Shown here: piece after piece, positions 51,944 to 52,024 of the stretch | Numbering within the stretch: position 1 is the first letter of the stretch | Layout: the number at the start of each line of letters is the position of its first letter | Assembly: GCA_021776915.1 (NCBI GenBank) | Contig: JAIQZU010000028.1 | Coordinates: 1-52,024 of the forward strand | DNA: 52,024 nt | Source of the DNA: Candidatus Scalindua sp. | GTDB taxonomy: Bacteria > Planctomycetota > Brocadiia > Brocadiales > Scalinduaceae | Direction of reading: 5' to 3' | Notes under the pieces: model-generated | Told to the model about the DNA's origin: nothing | The model's input: only the letters and a program-made list of their open reading frames with translations | The model's database searches: none | Program-made: the position numbers and the translations under genes

Positions 51944-52024
51944 ATGCTAGCTAAACGCATCATACCATGTCTTGACGTTAAAGATGGCAGAGTGGTAAAG
52001 GGAACAAGGTTTCTGGAATTAAGG
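51944..52024 (+). CDS. hisF: Imidazole glycerol phosphate synthase subunit HisF, 5' part
   Basis: The 27 codons before the window edge read [19 protein letters not shown] after the Met, the invariant HisF N-terminus including the catalytic Asp of CLDV. HisF cyclises the product from HisH-delivered ammonia in histidine and purine synthesis. The rest lies outside the window. It follows thiG by 76 bases. Confidence 0.93.
   Translation, partial: MLAKRIIPCLDVKDGRVVKGTRFLELR

Overview
The window is AT-rich (about 40% G+C by eye), double-membrane, anaerobic bacterial DNA. It carries Kdo/LPS genes (kdsD, kdsC, an LptC-OstA protein), outer-membrane export and porin genes, and a class III (oxygen-sensitive) ribonucleotide reductase as the only RNR seen. 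Other genes are a fused NfnAB-type flavoprotein, a pyruvoyl arginine decarboxylase, and intergenic DNA crowded with short palindromic repeats. This mix fits a low-GC planctomycete of the anammox type (Brocadiales, for example Scalindua-like). That placement is inference; no rRNA or anammox-specific gene is present.

Layout. 1-3316: toxin-antitoxin cluster on the minus strand, with an MNT/HEPN pair cut by the window edge, a UDP-glucuronate 4-epimerase, and a second MNT/HEPN pair whose HEPN gene is split by a hicBA cassette. 3592-18608: exopolysaccharide locus, almost all minus strand. It runs from a UpxY/RfaH-like NusG paralogue through a FecR protein, beta-barrel porin, Wza, Wzc, TPR protein, Wzy/WaaL-like polymerase and a secreted glycosidase-like protein to a MarR-type EPS regulator. 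A GxxExxY cassette and a frameshifted amidohydrolase interrupt it. 18916-19409: tRNA-Arg and tRNA-Lys around a four-helix-bundle gene remnant. 19658-32571, minus strand: smc, a Lys/Ala-rich H1-like gene, nrdG-nrdD-nrdR behind a probable NrdR-controlled promoter, mnmE, yidC, a Trm112-like gene missed by length filters, scpA and a site-2 protease. 32716-39925, plus strand: kdsD, kdsC, lptC-ostA, a GDPD-HEAT protein, a palindromic MITE-like element and a cobA-hemD fusion.

39961-42882 is an accessory patch: truncated ORF6N gene, single-TM protein, membrane-anchored Mrr-like nuclease and HEPN/AbiU2-like protein, beside tRNA-Leu. 43129-52024 is mainly metabolic, plus strand: thiamine-binding protein, pyruvoyl arginine decarboxylase, argJ, a divergent mnmE paralogue, uracil-DNA glycosylase (minus), fused nfnAB, thiS, thiG and the start of hisF.

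The strongest unusual signals are: (i) palindromic repeats, also found between genes, inserted in frame inside at least three protein genes (mnmE paralogue, uracil-DNA glycosylase, O-antigen polymerase), resembling rickettsial palindromic elements; (ii) a HEPN toxin gene cleanly split by a hicBA cassette; (iii) an NrdD whose C-terminus lacks the expected radical glycine; (iv) a GDPD-HEAT protein with both catalytic histidines replaced, translationally coupled to an LPS-transport gene.
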